NCBI GenBank assembly: GCA_963818695.1
Contig: CAWFTG010000006.1
Location: 166,751 to 230,750, forward strand
Source: AP-15 sp963818695
GTDB lineage: Bacteria > Pseudomonadota > Alphaproteobacteria > ATCC43930 > CGMCC-115725
DNA: 64,000 nucleotides
Direction: 5' to 3'
Positions 1 to 8,557 of this stretch are shown in pieces. The notes below the pieces were generated by a model. That model made no database searches. It worked only from the letters and a program-made list of their open reading frames with translations, and was not told the DNA's origin. A program made the position numbers and the translations under genes. Position 1 is the first letter of the stretch; each line of letters opens with the position of its first letter.

Positions 1-1370
1 TTCGCATCTGCGCGAAGCACGACGAAGGCGACCACCTCCTCGCCCCATTCGGGGTGCGGGCGGCCGACGACCGAGACCTCGACGAGGTCCGGATGATGCA
101 GCAGCACTTCCTCGATCTCGCGCGGATAAATGTTGCTGCCGCCGCTGATGATCATGTCTTTGGAGCGATCGCGCAGGGTCAGAAAGCCTTCCTCGTCAAA
201 GCTGCCCAAATCGCCGGTGTGCAGCCAACCGCCTCGCAGAGTCTGCTCATTGGCAGCCGGATTGTTCCAGTATCCTTCCATGACGCAGTCGCTGCGGGTG
301 ACGACCTCGCCGACTTTGCCGCTCGGCAGCTCGCGGTTACAATCGTCGACGATTTTGACGAGAACGCCGGTGCGCGGCACCCCACAAGAACCGAGCCGGT
401 CGCGCCAGCGGGGATGCGTTCGGTCGATTTGCAGGCGCTTGCTGAGACCGGTAATCGTCATCGGCAACTCGCCCTGGCCGTAGAGCTGGTAGAGCCGCGG
501 TCCAAACAGCTGCAAAGCGCGCTCGAGATCGGCCACGTACATCGGACCGCCGCCATAGAAGATCGTCCGCAGATTGCGCAGATCGGCAGCGCCGACCGCG
601 GGCGCATGGACCAGCCGGGTCAGCATGGTCGGCGCCGCGAACATCGAGACCCGCGAGTGCCGCTGTAGCGCCGCGAGGATCGCGTCGACCTCGAAATGCG
701 GCAGCACGACTTGGTGCCCCCCGCGCAATAGATGCGGCAATGCGTAGAGGCCCGCGCCGTGCGACAGCGGACCGGCGTGGAGATTGGTGTCGCGCTCGTC
801 GAGACTATCGATGTCGGCGTAATAGCAATGGCTCATAAAGAGCAGATTGCGGTGGCTAAGCACCGCGCCCTTCGGTCTGCCGGTCGTTCCGCTCGTGTAA
901 AACAGCCATGCCCCGTCGGTCGCGGCGGTATCGACCGGACGTGTCGGCGCACCCCGCTCCAGCAGCGCGGTGTACTCACCGCTGCGGGTCGAAATGATCG
1001 GCGACAAGGTCTCGACCGATCGCTCGAGCGCAGCAATGCCCTCCGCGAGGTTGGGGGTGGCGACGAGCAGCCGGGCACCGGAATCGCGTGCAATGTGCTC
1101 GACTTCCCGGGTATGGAGTCGGGCATTCACGGGGACCGCGCACAGACCCGCAGTCCAGCAGGCGAACAGCAATTCGAGAAATTCCGCGCAGTTCTCCATA
1201 CACAGTATGACGCGCTCGCCAGGTTCGAGCCCGCGTGCGGCGAGACCGCCGGCGAGGCAAGAGATGCGGCGGGCGAAGTCGCGATAATTCCAGGCGTGAA
1301 CGCCGTCGCAGATCGCCGGCGCCTCGGGCTGCCGGCGAGCGACATCGAACAACAGCGCTGCGAGGTTCAC
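1..1370 (-). CDS. Acyl-CoA synthetase (AMP-binding family), C-terminus cut by window edge
   Basis: This is an ANL-superfamily ligase that activates a carboxylic acid to an acyl-AMP and then an acyl-CoA. I translated the minus strand from a GTG at 1370, preceded by AGGA at a good distance; 456 residues are visible before the window ends. Seen in order are the P-loop-like motif YTSGTTGRPKGAVLSH, the YGQGE segment, the HTGDLG motif, and the hinge with RSKDMIISGGSNIYPREIEE. The last ~50 residues, with the catalytic lysine region, lie outside the window. The substrate cannot be told from sequence; 'fatty-acid CoA ligase' would be a guess. No operon partner is visible because the next gene upstream is a pseudogene. 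Confidence 0.9.
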   Translation of the reverse strand, partial: MNLAALLFDVARRQPEAPAICDGVHAWNYRDFARRISCLAGGLAARGLEPGERVILCMENCAEFLELLFACWTAGLCAVPVNARLHTREVEHIARDSGARLLVATPNLAEGIAALERSVETLSPIISTRSGEYTALLERGAPTRPVDTAATDGAWLFYTSGTTGRPKGAVLSHRNLLFMSHCYYADIDSLDERDTNLHAGPLSHGAGLYALPHLLRGGHQVVLPHFEVDAILAALQRHSRVSMFAAPTMLTRLVHAPAVGAADLRNLRTIFYGGGPMYVADLERALQLFGPRLYQLYGQGELPMTITGLSKRLQIDRTHPRWRDRLGSCGVPRTGVLVKIVDDCNRELPSGKVGEVVTRSDCVMEGYWNNPAANEQTLRGGWLHTGDLGSFDEEGFLTLRDRSKDMIISGGSNIYPREIEEVLLHHPDLVEVSVVGRPHPEWGEEVVAFVVLRADA

Positions 1371-1503
1371 GGTGATCCTGCCTGGCAGTTCTTGGGGGTC
1401 AATAGTGCCTCATCGTAACACTGGCGAGGAGCCGCCATATAGGCGTTGTGCCTCAGCAATTCGCCTCAACTGCGTGTCCTGCGGCGAGGCAACTGATCCT
1501 TGA

Positions 1504-3270
1504 TCATGCCGCTTCGCCCGCCGCCACGCCAAGGCCCGACAGAAAGAGCTCACGGTCCGCGGGGCTCCGCAGCTGGGCGGCGCTCGGCATCAGGCGAGGC
1601 GTAATGCTGCGCAGCCTCGCGATGATCGCGCGCGCTTCGTCGAGCCGCCCCATATGGACATAACACGCGGCGAGAACGCGGTACGAGTGCGGATAGCCCG
1701 GATTTTCTTGAATGGACAGGAGCAGCTTCGTCGCCGCTTCGTCAAACTCGCGTTTGAAGAAATGAGCTTCGCCGATCAAGCTCAGCGGCGTACCTGTTCG
1801 CTCGCGCGGGCTCGGCCGCAGCGCAGTCTCGGCGTGCTCGATCGCGAGGTCGTGCTGACCGGCCCACAGCTTGAGGACGCCACTCAAGAACCAGCCGCGC
1901 GAGAAGCTCGGGGTGACCGTGAGGGCACGATCGACCAGCGCCATCATGGCGCCGATATCCTCGCCGAAATTGGCCAGAAGAAAGGCGGCGTTGGCCAGGA
2001 TGCCGGGGTCGTCCCCCGCCACTTGAAGCGCCTGCCGAGCAAGATCTACCGCTTCGCCAGCGGTCTCCGGCTCTTCGGCCCAGCCCTCTCTGAACAGCCG
2101 CATCTGGCACATCGCCGCCAGTGATAGCGCCGGGTCATAGTACGGGTCGATCGCCAGACCCTTTTGGAGCAATTCCAGAGTCTCGAGCAGCCGCTCTTTG
2201 TTATTGGGTAGTAGGTCGCAAGCGCCCGCAAATAAAGACCGTAGGCCGTAACATTATGCGTCGGACGGGAAGCCGAGCGGCGGACCTCGGCGGCTTGCAA
2301 TGCCGGCTCGATGACGCCGGCGACGTTGATCGCCACCTTGTCCTGGAGGTGTCGAAAACATCTTTCAGGGAGCCGTCGAAGCGATCGGCGCAGAGGTGGG
2401 CCCCCGTTTCGGCCTCGATCAACTGTGCGGTGATACGCACCCGGTTCCCACCCTTGCGCACCGAGCCTTCCAGGACGTAACGGACACCGAGCTCGCGTCC
2501 CACCTGCTTCACGCCGACCGAACGTCCCTTGTAAGTCGAGCTGGAATTGCGGGCGATGACAACAGCCAACGGATGCGGCAGAGCGCGGTGATGATCTCCT
2601 CGACCATGCCGTCGGCGAAATATTCCTGCTCCGGATCGCCGCTCATATTCTGGAACGGCAGAACCGCGATCGACGGCTTGTCGGCAGCAGCAGCGGCGCT
2701 CTGGCCGCCAAATCCGGGGTCAGGATCATTGTTTCTCCGGCCATATTCACATCGAATACGCGGACCGGGCGCGCGATGTTCTTGACCTGCTGCTCGCCCC
2801 TGTCGTCAAAGGCAAAACCGAGCTTGTCGCGCACCTGGTCGCGCACCACGCGGCTGACCGCAGATTCTGCCCAGCGTCGCCAAACGGCTCGAGGCGGACG
2901 GCGACATTGACGCCATCGCCGTAGATTTCTCTCCCGTCCTTGATGATGTCGCCGAGATTGATGCCGATGCGGAACTCGATCCGCCGATCCGCCGGTAGAT
3001 CGGCGTTGCGCAGGGCCATCTAGCGCTGAACCTCGACCGCGCAGCGCACCGCGTCGACGACGCTCACGAACTCGATCAATAGGGGCCGTCGCCCATGGTT
3101 CTGACGATGCGGCCGCGGTGCTCCTTGATCTTCGGATCGGCAACTGTGCGGCGCAGGACCTTCAGCCTTTCAAGCGTGCCCTCCTCGTCCTCACCCACGA
3201 GCCGCGAGTAGCCCACGAACTCGGCCGCCAGGATGGCCGCCAAGCGCCGCTCCACCTTCCGTTCACTCAT
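1504..3270 (-). pseudogene. Decayed class III adenylate/guanylate cyclase with C-terminal TPR domain
   Basis: Minus-strand fragments in different frames line up in family order: N-terminus MSERKVERRLAAILAAEFVG with VGYSRLVGEDEEGTLERL, then cyclase core FRIGINLGDII and IYGDGVNVAVRLE, then QQVKNIARPVRVF, the linker IAVLPFQNMSGDPEQEYFAD, the YKGRSVGVKQVGRELGVRYV and RVRITAQLIEAETGAHL segments, and a TPR tail (1504-2172). The whole span is near the expected ~590 codons, but I count six frameshifts (near 3080, 2870, 2690, 2570, 2340 and 2205) and an in-frame TAG near 3020. An intact homolog would make cAMP or cGMP; this copy cannot. So many lesions argue for true decay over sequence error. Confidence 0.88.
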
Positions 3271-3576
3271 TGGCTGGCCTGCCCAAAAAGGGAGCCTCTC
3301 GCAATTAAACGCCGCCTTTTTCGCTGTTGCCCGCACCCATCATACAGCTTGGTGGCGCTCGGGTCACGATGCCGGACGGCTTGTCGCACGGCCTCGAGCA
3401 CGCTGCGGAGAGCGGGATCGCCCCCGCGCCATGAGCCCGGGAATGGTAAATCACCCGTTATGTGAAGCGGCTCACACATCCTCGGGGATGGGTAAGCTAT
3501 ATCGGGGGCGCCGCTCCCGGCGGCGCCAAGGAGCGGTGCGAGCTCAAACGCGACAAAATAGCTGAGGGGCACCGAG

Positions 3577-4158
3577 ATGGAACAAGATCTCAATGCTGTC
3601 ACCCGACATTGGTATAACCGCACCAGGATAGTCGAGAAGGCGCATTTTACACGGTGCGCACTCTTCCGCAGGAGACATGTCGCGTTAGGCTGTGTAACTA
3701 TTGTTTGTACTTCGCTTTTAGGGGTGCTGTCTAATCTGAGCCCTGATCACGGGCTGCTTCGTGTACAGATTTTTGGCCTCAATGTAGCTCACGACTCAAA
3801 AGTGCTTCTCACAATACTTGCGCCAGTTCTTACTGCACTTGTTTCTTTTCTACGATTTGATGAGAAATCTACTATGCACCACAATGCGGCGGCGCGATTT
3901 GCATCGATGAAGCGCAGGCTACATATCATAATAGCGGGATGCAGCGCTGGATGTGATCAGAACATGGTGAAAGCAGAACTGGAAAAAATTTGCGAGAAGT
4001 GGGACGCGCTTACGCTTCAAGCCCCGGCGTTATATCTAAAAGAGGCGTCTTTCATTCGGGATTCCGACGAAGCCAGCGGGGAACACAGATCTACAAGACG
4101 ACGCGGGTCTTCTCCGCAGCTCGTTGCGTCAAGTATAGGCACAGCGGAAGCCGCCTGA
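3577..4158 (+). CDS. SLATT-type two-transmembrane protein (putative pore-forming effector)
   Basis: The protein has 193 residues. An N-terminal segment (HWYNRTRIVEKAHFTRC, about 11-27) is followed by two hydrophobic stretches (~34-53 and ~76-93), and between the second and the C-terminus comes a helical part with FASMKRRLH. This plan (W, then a helical segment, TM hairpin, then a helix) matches SLATT domains, the two-TM effectors found with CD-NTases, SLOG proteins and some reverse transcriptases. No such partner is next to it, so it is an orphan. Codon and base use are clearly more AT-rich than the neighbours, which suggests transfer. The last ~35 residues (R/S-rich) are not typical and may be acquired or shifted. 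Family assignment is by pattern, not by search. Confidence 0.6.
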   Translation: MEQDLNAVTRHWYNRTRIVEKAHFTRCALFRRRHVALGCVTIVCTSLLGVLSNLSPDHGLLRVQIFGLNVAHDSKVLLTILAPVLTALVSFLRFDEKSTMHHNAAARFASMKRRLHIIIAGCSAGCDQNMVKAELEKICEKWDALTLQAPALYLKEASFIRDSDEASGEHRSTRRRGSSPQLVASSIGTAEAA

Positions 4159-4213
4159 TAAACGATCGCCTCTTGCCAACCCGCCTGGCCGGGGCCGAGT
4201 GAGACGGCGGCGT

Positions 4214-4475
4214 TCACCACAAGCCTGGCACCAACCGCCAGCGCACCTGTTGGGCATATCCGGGGTAGCCGGGCAATTCGGCGCGCAATGTGCGGTCCTC
4301 AACGATTGTTCGCCACAGGAGGTGCGGCACGCCGAGGGCGCCGAGCGCCGTGGCGAGCCACCAGCAGAGGGCGATGCCGCTCGCCACGATTGCGGGGATC
4401 GCACCGGCATACCCGGGATGGCGCACCCAACGATATGGGCCGGCGGTGACGGTTTGGTGCCCGCGCTCCCGTTGC
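4214..4475 (-). pseudogene. C-terminal half of an isoprenylcysteine methyltransferase-like (ICMT/PEMT) gene
   Basis: Reading leftward from ~4475 the minus strand encodes ERGHQTVTAGPYRWVRHPGY, then AGAIPAIVASGIAL, a hydrophobic stretch, LLWRTIVEDRTLRAELPGY and a terminal QQVRWRLVPGLW. That is the SAM-binding C-terminal half of a membrane methyltransferase. It starts abruptly: upstream codons belong to a different gene (an M20 peptidase N-terminus), and no start codon precedes the conserved part. The missing N-terminal half is at 62840-63245 on the plus strand, ending just where this piece begins. I infer that the two were one gene before a ~58.8 kb inversion. Confidence 0.8.
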
Positions 4476-4572
4476 CCCAGTCGATGTTTACGAGGTCGGC
4501 CAAAAGGGCGACCATCGCCTCATTCTGCCGCCCGAGATGTTCGATGATCGCGATCTTCGCCTCGACGCTCAT
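4476..4572 (-). pseudogene. N-terminal fragment of an M20-family metallopeptidase gene
   Basis: An ATG at 4572, preceded by GGAG, begins MSVEAKIAIIEHLGRQ and continues NEAMVALLADLVNID, the start of glutamate carboxypeptidase-like M20 enzymes, in which NIDSGSYNKAGIDAVGD normally follows. Here homology stops at NID, and the frame runs on through the methyltransferase fragment to 4129 as an unnatural chimera. The expected continuation (SYNK, then AGIDAVGDRLRAAGIPC one frame over) is found at ~63246 on the plus strand. The MscS gene at 4662 is divergent to this start. Confidence 0.75.
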
Positions 4573-4661
4573 CTTTGCGCTCCGATTGGGGATCCACGCG
4601 GACTCTTTCTCGTCAATCATCGGCAAAGACCTCCGTCGACTCAACAGCTGTGCAGGTGTGA

Positions 4662-5774
4662 ATGACTTTCATCCATTCGATCTCATCCTGGGTTCCGCCT
4701 TGGCTCATCGGCGTCATCACGATGATCATCCCGGCGGCCGTCGTGCTCCTGATTTACCGGTGGTTTACCCGACGGCTGATCCGGTTGGCGGGACGGTACA
4801 GCCCGTTTCTCCAGCGGCTTTTGGCGCGCGGTCAGGGCCCGGTCAGCGTGATTATCGTCATCGTCGTGGCAGGCATCGGGCTGGCCGGCGCCCACTTCTC
4901 GGCTTCGGTGACTCGGATGCTCGGTCACGCGCTCTTGGTCGGCTTTGTGCTCGCCGTCGGCTGGGCCGCCGCGATCGCGCTCGACCTCGGGGTCGAGATC
5001 TACCTGCGCCGGTTCAGCACCGACACCGAGGATAACCTGCTCGCCCGCAAGCACGTCACGCAGATGCGGATCCTGCAGCGGGTCGCGAAAACCCTCTTGG
5101 CGATCATTACGGCTGCCGCGGCCCTGATGACTTTCGATTCGGTCCGTCAGTACGGCGTCAGCCTGTTCGCTTCGGCCGGGGCGGCGGGCCTGATCCTCGG
5201 TCTCGCCGCCCGCCCGGTGCTGAGCAACCTGCTCGCCGGAATCCAGATCGCGATGACCCAGCCGATCCGCGTCGAGGACCAAGTGGTTGTCGAGGGCGAA
5301 ACCGGCTGGATCGAAACGATCACCAGCACCTACGTCGTGGTTCGGCTGTGGGATCTGCGGCGGATGGTCGTGCCGTTGAGCTATTTCATCGAAAAGCCGT
5401 TCCAGAACTGGACCTATGAGGCCGCTGCGCAGATCGGTGCTGTCATCCTCCGGGTCGGCGATGTGGTGTCGGTGGAAAACCTGCGCCACAAGCTTGAGGA
5501 AATCGTCCGCCACAGCCCGTTGTGGGACGGCAAGGTGGCGAGGTTGGAGGTTACCGACGTGGCCATAGACGCGTTGGAATTGCGCGTGTTGGTCAGCGCA
5601 CGCACTCCCAGCCAGACTTGGGATCTGCGCTGCGAGGTACGCGAAAAGCTGGTCGCCTTTCTCCAGGCGCATCAGCGCCAACGCGCGGAATGCGCCGACG
5701 GCCCGGCACGCCGAGAGGTTACGACCAGCGATAACGAGGTGCCATGCCCGGCCCAACCGCCGCGTCCCAACTAG
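4662..5774 (+). CDS. Mechanosensitive channel of small conductance (MscS) family
   Basis: This 370-residue membrane protein has about four N-terminal TM segments and a pore-lining helix rich in Ala/Gly (FASAGAAGLILGLAARPVLS, ~168-187), followed by the MscS beta domain (RVEDQVVVEGETGWIETITS) and a mixed C-terminal domain. It would open under membrane tension to release solutes in hypo-osmotic shock. Its stop codon (TAG, 5772-5774) overlaps, inside CTAG, the stop of the convergent second channel. The ~40-residue tail after QAHQ is polar and probably disordered. The substrate range is the usual non-selective one for the family; nothing in the sequence says more. Confidence 0.92.
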   Translation: MTFIHSISSWVPPWLIGVITMIIPAAVVLLIYRWFTRRLIRLAGRYSPFLQRLLARGQGPVSVIIVIVVAGIGLAGAHFSASVTRMLGHALLVGFVLAVGWAAAIALDLGVEIYLRRFSTDTEDNLLARKHVTQMRILQRVAKTLLAIITAAAALMTFDSVRQYGVSLFASAGAAGLILGLAARPVLSNLLAGIQIAMTQPIRVEDQVVVEGETGWIETITSTYVVVRLWDLRRMVVPLSYFIEKPFQNWTYEAAAQIGAVILRVGDVVSVENLRHKLEEIVRHSPLWDGKVARLEVTDVAIDALELRVLVSARTPSQTWDLRCEVREKLVAFLQAHQRQRAECADGPARREVTTSDNEVPCPAQPPRPN

Positions 5775-7129
5775 CCGACCCCTTCGCCGTTTATCCCCAA
5801 TTCGGGGACGCGGTAAGGCGAGGGCGCCTGCGGCAAGTCACGAATACGCACATCCCGCTGCGGAAAGGGTATCTCGATCCGGTGCTCCTTTAACGCGTCC
5901 CACAGACCGAGCAGCACCGCGCCCTTGATGTTGGTGACGCCGTCTGCCGGATCCTCGATCCAGAAGCGTAGCAGCAAGTTGACCGCGCTGTCGCCGAATC
6001 CGGTCAAGTGGCACACCGGCGCTGGTGAGGTCAGCACGCGCTTCGTGCGCTTCGCCACCTCGACCGCAAGTTCGCGCACCGCGTGCATATCGCTGTCGTA
6101 AGCGACGCCGAACGGCACATCGAGCCGGACGAGCAAACTCGAGTACGACCAGTTGACGACCTGGTTGGTGATCAGGTTCTCGTTCGGAATCAGGTACTCC
6201 TTGCCGTCCCGGCCGCGCACCGAGGCGTAGCGCGCTCCGAGATAAGTAACGGAGCCGAAAGTGCTGCCGACCTCGATCACATCACCCGGCTTTATCGAGC
6301 GCTCGAGCAGCAGGATGATGCCGCTGACAAAATTGGAGACGATCTTCTGCAGGCCAAAGCCGATGCCGACGCCGACGGCGCCGCTGAACACCGCGAACGC
6401 GGTGAGGTCGATGCCGACGGCATTGAGCCCGATCAGCAGCGCGACCGAGATGAGCGCGATCCGCACGAGGTTGCCGGTCAGCAACCGCACCGACGGGCTA
6501 AGCACGGCGGAGTGCTGGAGCCTTGTGTCGATGAGACGAGAGAGGCCGAGCGCGATCCACAACAGGATCGCCACGACGAATACCGCCTTGATGACGAGCA
6601 GCACGGAGATCCGCAAGGTGCCGACCGTCAAGGCGAGATTGTCGAGCGCCGCCGTGATTGCCGGCAATAACCCTACGATGTCCAGCGCTGCGATTACCCA
6701 GGCGACAGCCGCCACCGCCCGTGCAAGCGCCGGATCGCGCAGCAACAGCGCCGACGCCCGGATCGCGATCCACAGACCCGTCAGGCTGGCGGCGATCCCG
6801 ATCAGCCCGCATTCGCCGCCAAGCTGCGCGACGGCCTGCTCGACAATGACCAGAATGATCCAGGCGTAGCAAAAGGTCGCCAGCCCCCGCAGCCCCGGCG
6901 GTACGCGAAAGCCGCGATACCGCGCGGTGAAATGCTCAATCAGCCGGTCGGTCCAGGCCCGGGTCGTTGCTCGGATTACCCACGCCGACAAGAAGGCTGC
7001 GGCGATGCAAGCCAGTTGCGAGAATAGCGGCTGGAGCACCGCCGGAGAGACGGCAAATTCCCGCAACCGCGCCGGCCAATCCGAAACATTCAATTTCTCG
7101 AAAAACTGCAAGTCTACCCTCTGCGCCAA
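5771..7129 (-). CDS. MscS-family mechanosensitive ion channel (longer type)
   Basis: The protein has 452 residues and about eight hydrophobic segments in the first ~290, then the pore helix and MscS core GVGIGFGLQKIVSNFVSGI, ERSIKPGDVIEV and the GKEYLIPNENLITNQVVNWS stretch, and a C-terminal alpha/beta domain ending near IPFPQRDVRI. This is the KefA/MscM-like architecture without a large periplasmic domain. It is convergent with the channel at 4662, and the two TAG stops overlap within one CTAG. With kdpDE and kup downstream, it suggests a local set of osmotic-adaptation genes. The ATG start at 7129 gives a sensible amphipathic N-terminus. Confidence 0.92.
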   Translation of the reverse strand: MAQRVDLQFFEKLNVSDWPARLREFAVSPAVLQPLFSQLACIAAAFLSAWVIRATTRAWTDRLIEHFTARYRGFRVPPGLRGLATFCYAWIILVIVEQAVAQLGGECGLIGIAASLTGLWIAIRASALLLRDPALARAVAAVAWVIAALDIVGLLPAITAALDNLALTVGTLRISVLLVIKAVFVVAILLWIALGLSRLIDTRLQHSAVLSPSVRLLTGNLVRIALISVALLIGLNAVGIDLTAFAVFSGAVGVGIGFGLQKIVSNFVSGIILLLERSIKPGDVIEVGSTFGSVTYLGARYASVRGRDGKEYLIPNENLITNQVVNWSYSSLLVRLDVPFGVAYDSDMHAVRELAVEVAKRTKRVLTSPAPVCHLTGFGDSAVNLLLRFWIEDPADGVTNIKGAVLLGLWDALKEHRIEIPFPQRDVRIRDLPQAPSPYRVPELGINGEGVG

Positions 7130-7197
7130 GCCTGATCAGGAATACCCGTTAAGCGGCTAGACCATTTCGACCGGGTCGAACCGGCTCCACAACGAAG

Positions 7198-7236
7198 TCA
7201 TTGCGATCCGCGGCCTTGAGCCGCGGGGAAGCAAGG
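7198..7236. repeat. Interspersed repeat with ATTGCGA...GAAGCAA ends
   Basis: The stretch begins CATTGCGATC and ends GGGAAGCAAGGAAC, with an internal palindrome CCGCGGCcttgaGCCGCGG. It resembles the short repeat TCATTGCGAGCGNAGCGAAGCAAT found in many proteobacterial genomes; variants occur in this window at 32961-32990 and 54413-54450. It lies in the 337-base gap between the second MscS gene and the EEP-family gene. Confidence 0.5.
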
Positions 7237-7274
7237 AACAAGATGGTTCACGGAGGCGATACGGCAAAACGCTG

Positions 7275-7346
7275 CCCCGGCGAAAAGCCGGGGTCTACCC
7301 TTCGAGCGCTCAGCCGGGGCATCAGTGGATCCCGGCTTTCGCCGGG
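7275..7346. repeat. Pair of palindromic repeats (CCCGGCGAAAGCCGGG type)
   Basis: Two palindromes, CCCCGGCGAAAAGCCGGGG (7275-7293) and CCCGGCTTTCGCCGGG (7331-7346), flank a 37-base spacer, so each can form a stem-loop and the two can also pair with each other. Related palindromes sit at 34404-34420 and 63895-63968. This is a REP-like intergenic arrangement. The rest of the 7130-7466 gap shows no gene. Confidence 0.6.
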
Positions 7347-7466
7347 AAAGCGCTATGATCACGGTTTCATGCGAGGCGAGACGGCCGCCCAGCCGGTGCA
7401 CAACTCGCCATGTCACCACCAATCTGGTCGCAATCTGCTCTAATCTATACACAGGCCTTTTAGGGC

Positions 7467-8162
7467 ATGCGGCTACTTGCTTGGAATATCCGACAGGGAG
7501 GCGGCTCGCGGCTGGCGCGAATCGCCGATGCGCTGGCGCGGCATGAGGCAAAAATCCTGGTGCTTTCGGAGTACCGCGGCGGCGAGGCAGCCCGCCGCCT
7601 ACGCGCGGCGCTCGACACCCTCGGCTACCGCAATGCGACGGCGTTGGTGCCGCCGCCCGGCCGCAGCGGTGTGCTGATTGCCGCCCGCTGCGCCTTTTGC
7701 GACAATGGCGCGCTCAGTGGCGAGCTGCCCGAGCCCTACCGGATGGTCAGCGCCGAGTTCCCCGAGTTCCGCCTGGTTGGCGTCTACATGCCGAACCTGC
7801 TCACGAAAGTGCCGTACTGGGAGACACTGATCGCCACAATGCGCGAGACCGGCGGGCACTCTCTTGCCGTCGGCGACTTCAATACCTGCCGGCCCTACCT
7901 CGACGAGGCGGGCGCAGTCGATCCAACCGCACATTACATGGACCGGATCGCGGAGATCGGATTTTGCGACCTGTGGCGCCGCCGCAATGCGGAGGTTCGC
8001 GAATATTCCTGGTTCAGCACCCGCGGAAACGGGTTCCGCATCGACCACGCGTTCCTGACGGAAGCTCTGGCCGCGCGCGCCGGCCCGATCCGATACTCGC
8101 AGGACGAACGCCTCGCCGGCCTCTCCGACCACTCCCCGCTGATCCTCGAATTGGCAACCTGA
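7467..8162 (+). CDS. Endonuclease/exonuclease/phosphatase (EEP) family protein
   Basis: The 231 residues begin MRLLAWNIRQGG, giving the Asn of the first EEP motif, then LVLSEYRGG (catalytic Glu), GVYMPN, VGDFNT (Asp/Asn pair) and a terminal SDHSPLILEL (Asp-His). This is the divalent-metal catalytic set of the exonuclease III/DNase I/inositol-phosphatase fold. Length is on the short side, close to ExoIII-like members. The substrate (abasic DNA or a phosphodiester) cannot be deduced. There is no signal peptide, so it acts in the cytoplasm. It stands alone; a possible terminator lies ~140 bases downstream. Confidence 0.85.
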   Translation: MRLLAWNIRQGGGSRLARIADALARHEAKILVLSEYRGGEAARRLRAALDTLGYRNATALVPPPGRSGVLIAARCAFCDNGALSGELPEPYRMVSAEFPEFRLVGVYMPNLLTKVPYWETLIATMRETGGHSLAVGDFNTCRPYLDEAGAVDPTAHYMDRIAEIGFCDLWRRRNAEVREYSWFSTRGNGFRIDHAFLTEALAARAGPIRYSQDERLAGLSDHSPLILELAT

Positions 8163-8303
8163 CCCTCCTCCCCTCCCCCGCGTGCAATGACGAGAACCCG
8201 AGGGCTGGCTGATAACGCTGAAAAATCCAACCATAAAACAGCCAGGAAGCCGGCGCGACCGGAGGATTTCCTAGTCGTTCCGTCATCAGCATCGGCCCAA
8301 TGA

Positions 8304-8324
8304 CAGCCAGCAGCTGGCTGTTTT
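8304..8324 (+). terminator. Possible intrinsic terminator in the gap before kdpD
   Basis: CAGCCAG-cag-CTGGCTG forms a 7-bp stem with a 3-base loop followed directly by TTTT. It is the only terminator-like structure I see in the 373-base gap between the EEP gene and kdpD. The rest of that gap is somewhat AT-richer near 8330-8420 and could hold the kdpD promoter, but no clear -35/-10 pair stands out. Confidence 0.35.
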
Positions 8325-8506
8325 CCGGCTGTTATTGCCGCTGCATTCAGTTCATTACAGAGCATCGGCTGCGTCACGCGGGAAATTTACTCGGCTATGA
8401 CCAACAAATATAGCCGGTCGATATGGCAAATTTCCGGCGATTGGGACCCGGGATATTCGGGACCCGAACAGTTGTGCCAAACCGTCCATGATCCGCTAGA
8501 TTGCTT

Positions 8507-8557
8507 CTTATGGCGGAGCGCGAAGGAAGACGCTTATGGCGGAGCGCGAGGGAAGAC
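8507..8557 (+). repeat. 26-bp imperfect tandem duplication over the kdpD start
   Basis: CTTATGGCGGAGCGCGAAG and its continuation at 8507-8531 recur at 8533-8557 with one or two mismatches. The period of 26 bases puts the first ATG (8510) out of frame with kdpD. The second copy carries the real start at 8536; the first copy now supplies its purine-rich Shine-Dalgarno region (GAAGGAAGACGC). Confidence 0.85.

Noticed and set aside
4129..4475. The open frame continuing the M20 N-terminus through 4129 as a 171-residue protein
   Set aside because: After NID the residues are out-of-frame methyltransferase codons; it is a chimera created at the breakpoint, not a designed protein.
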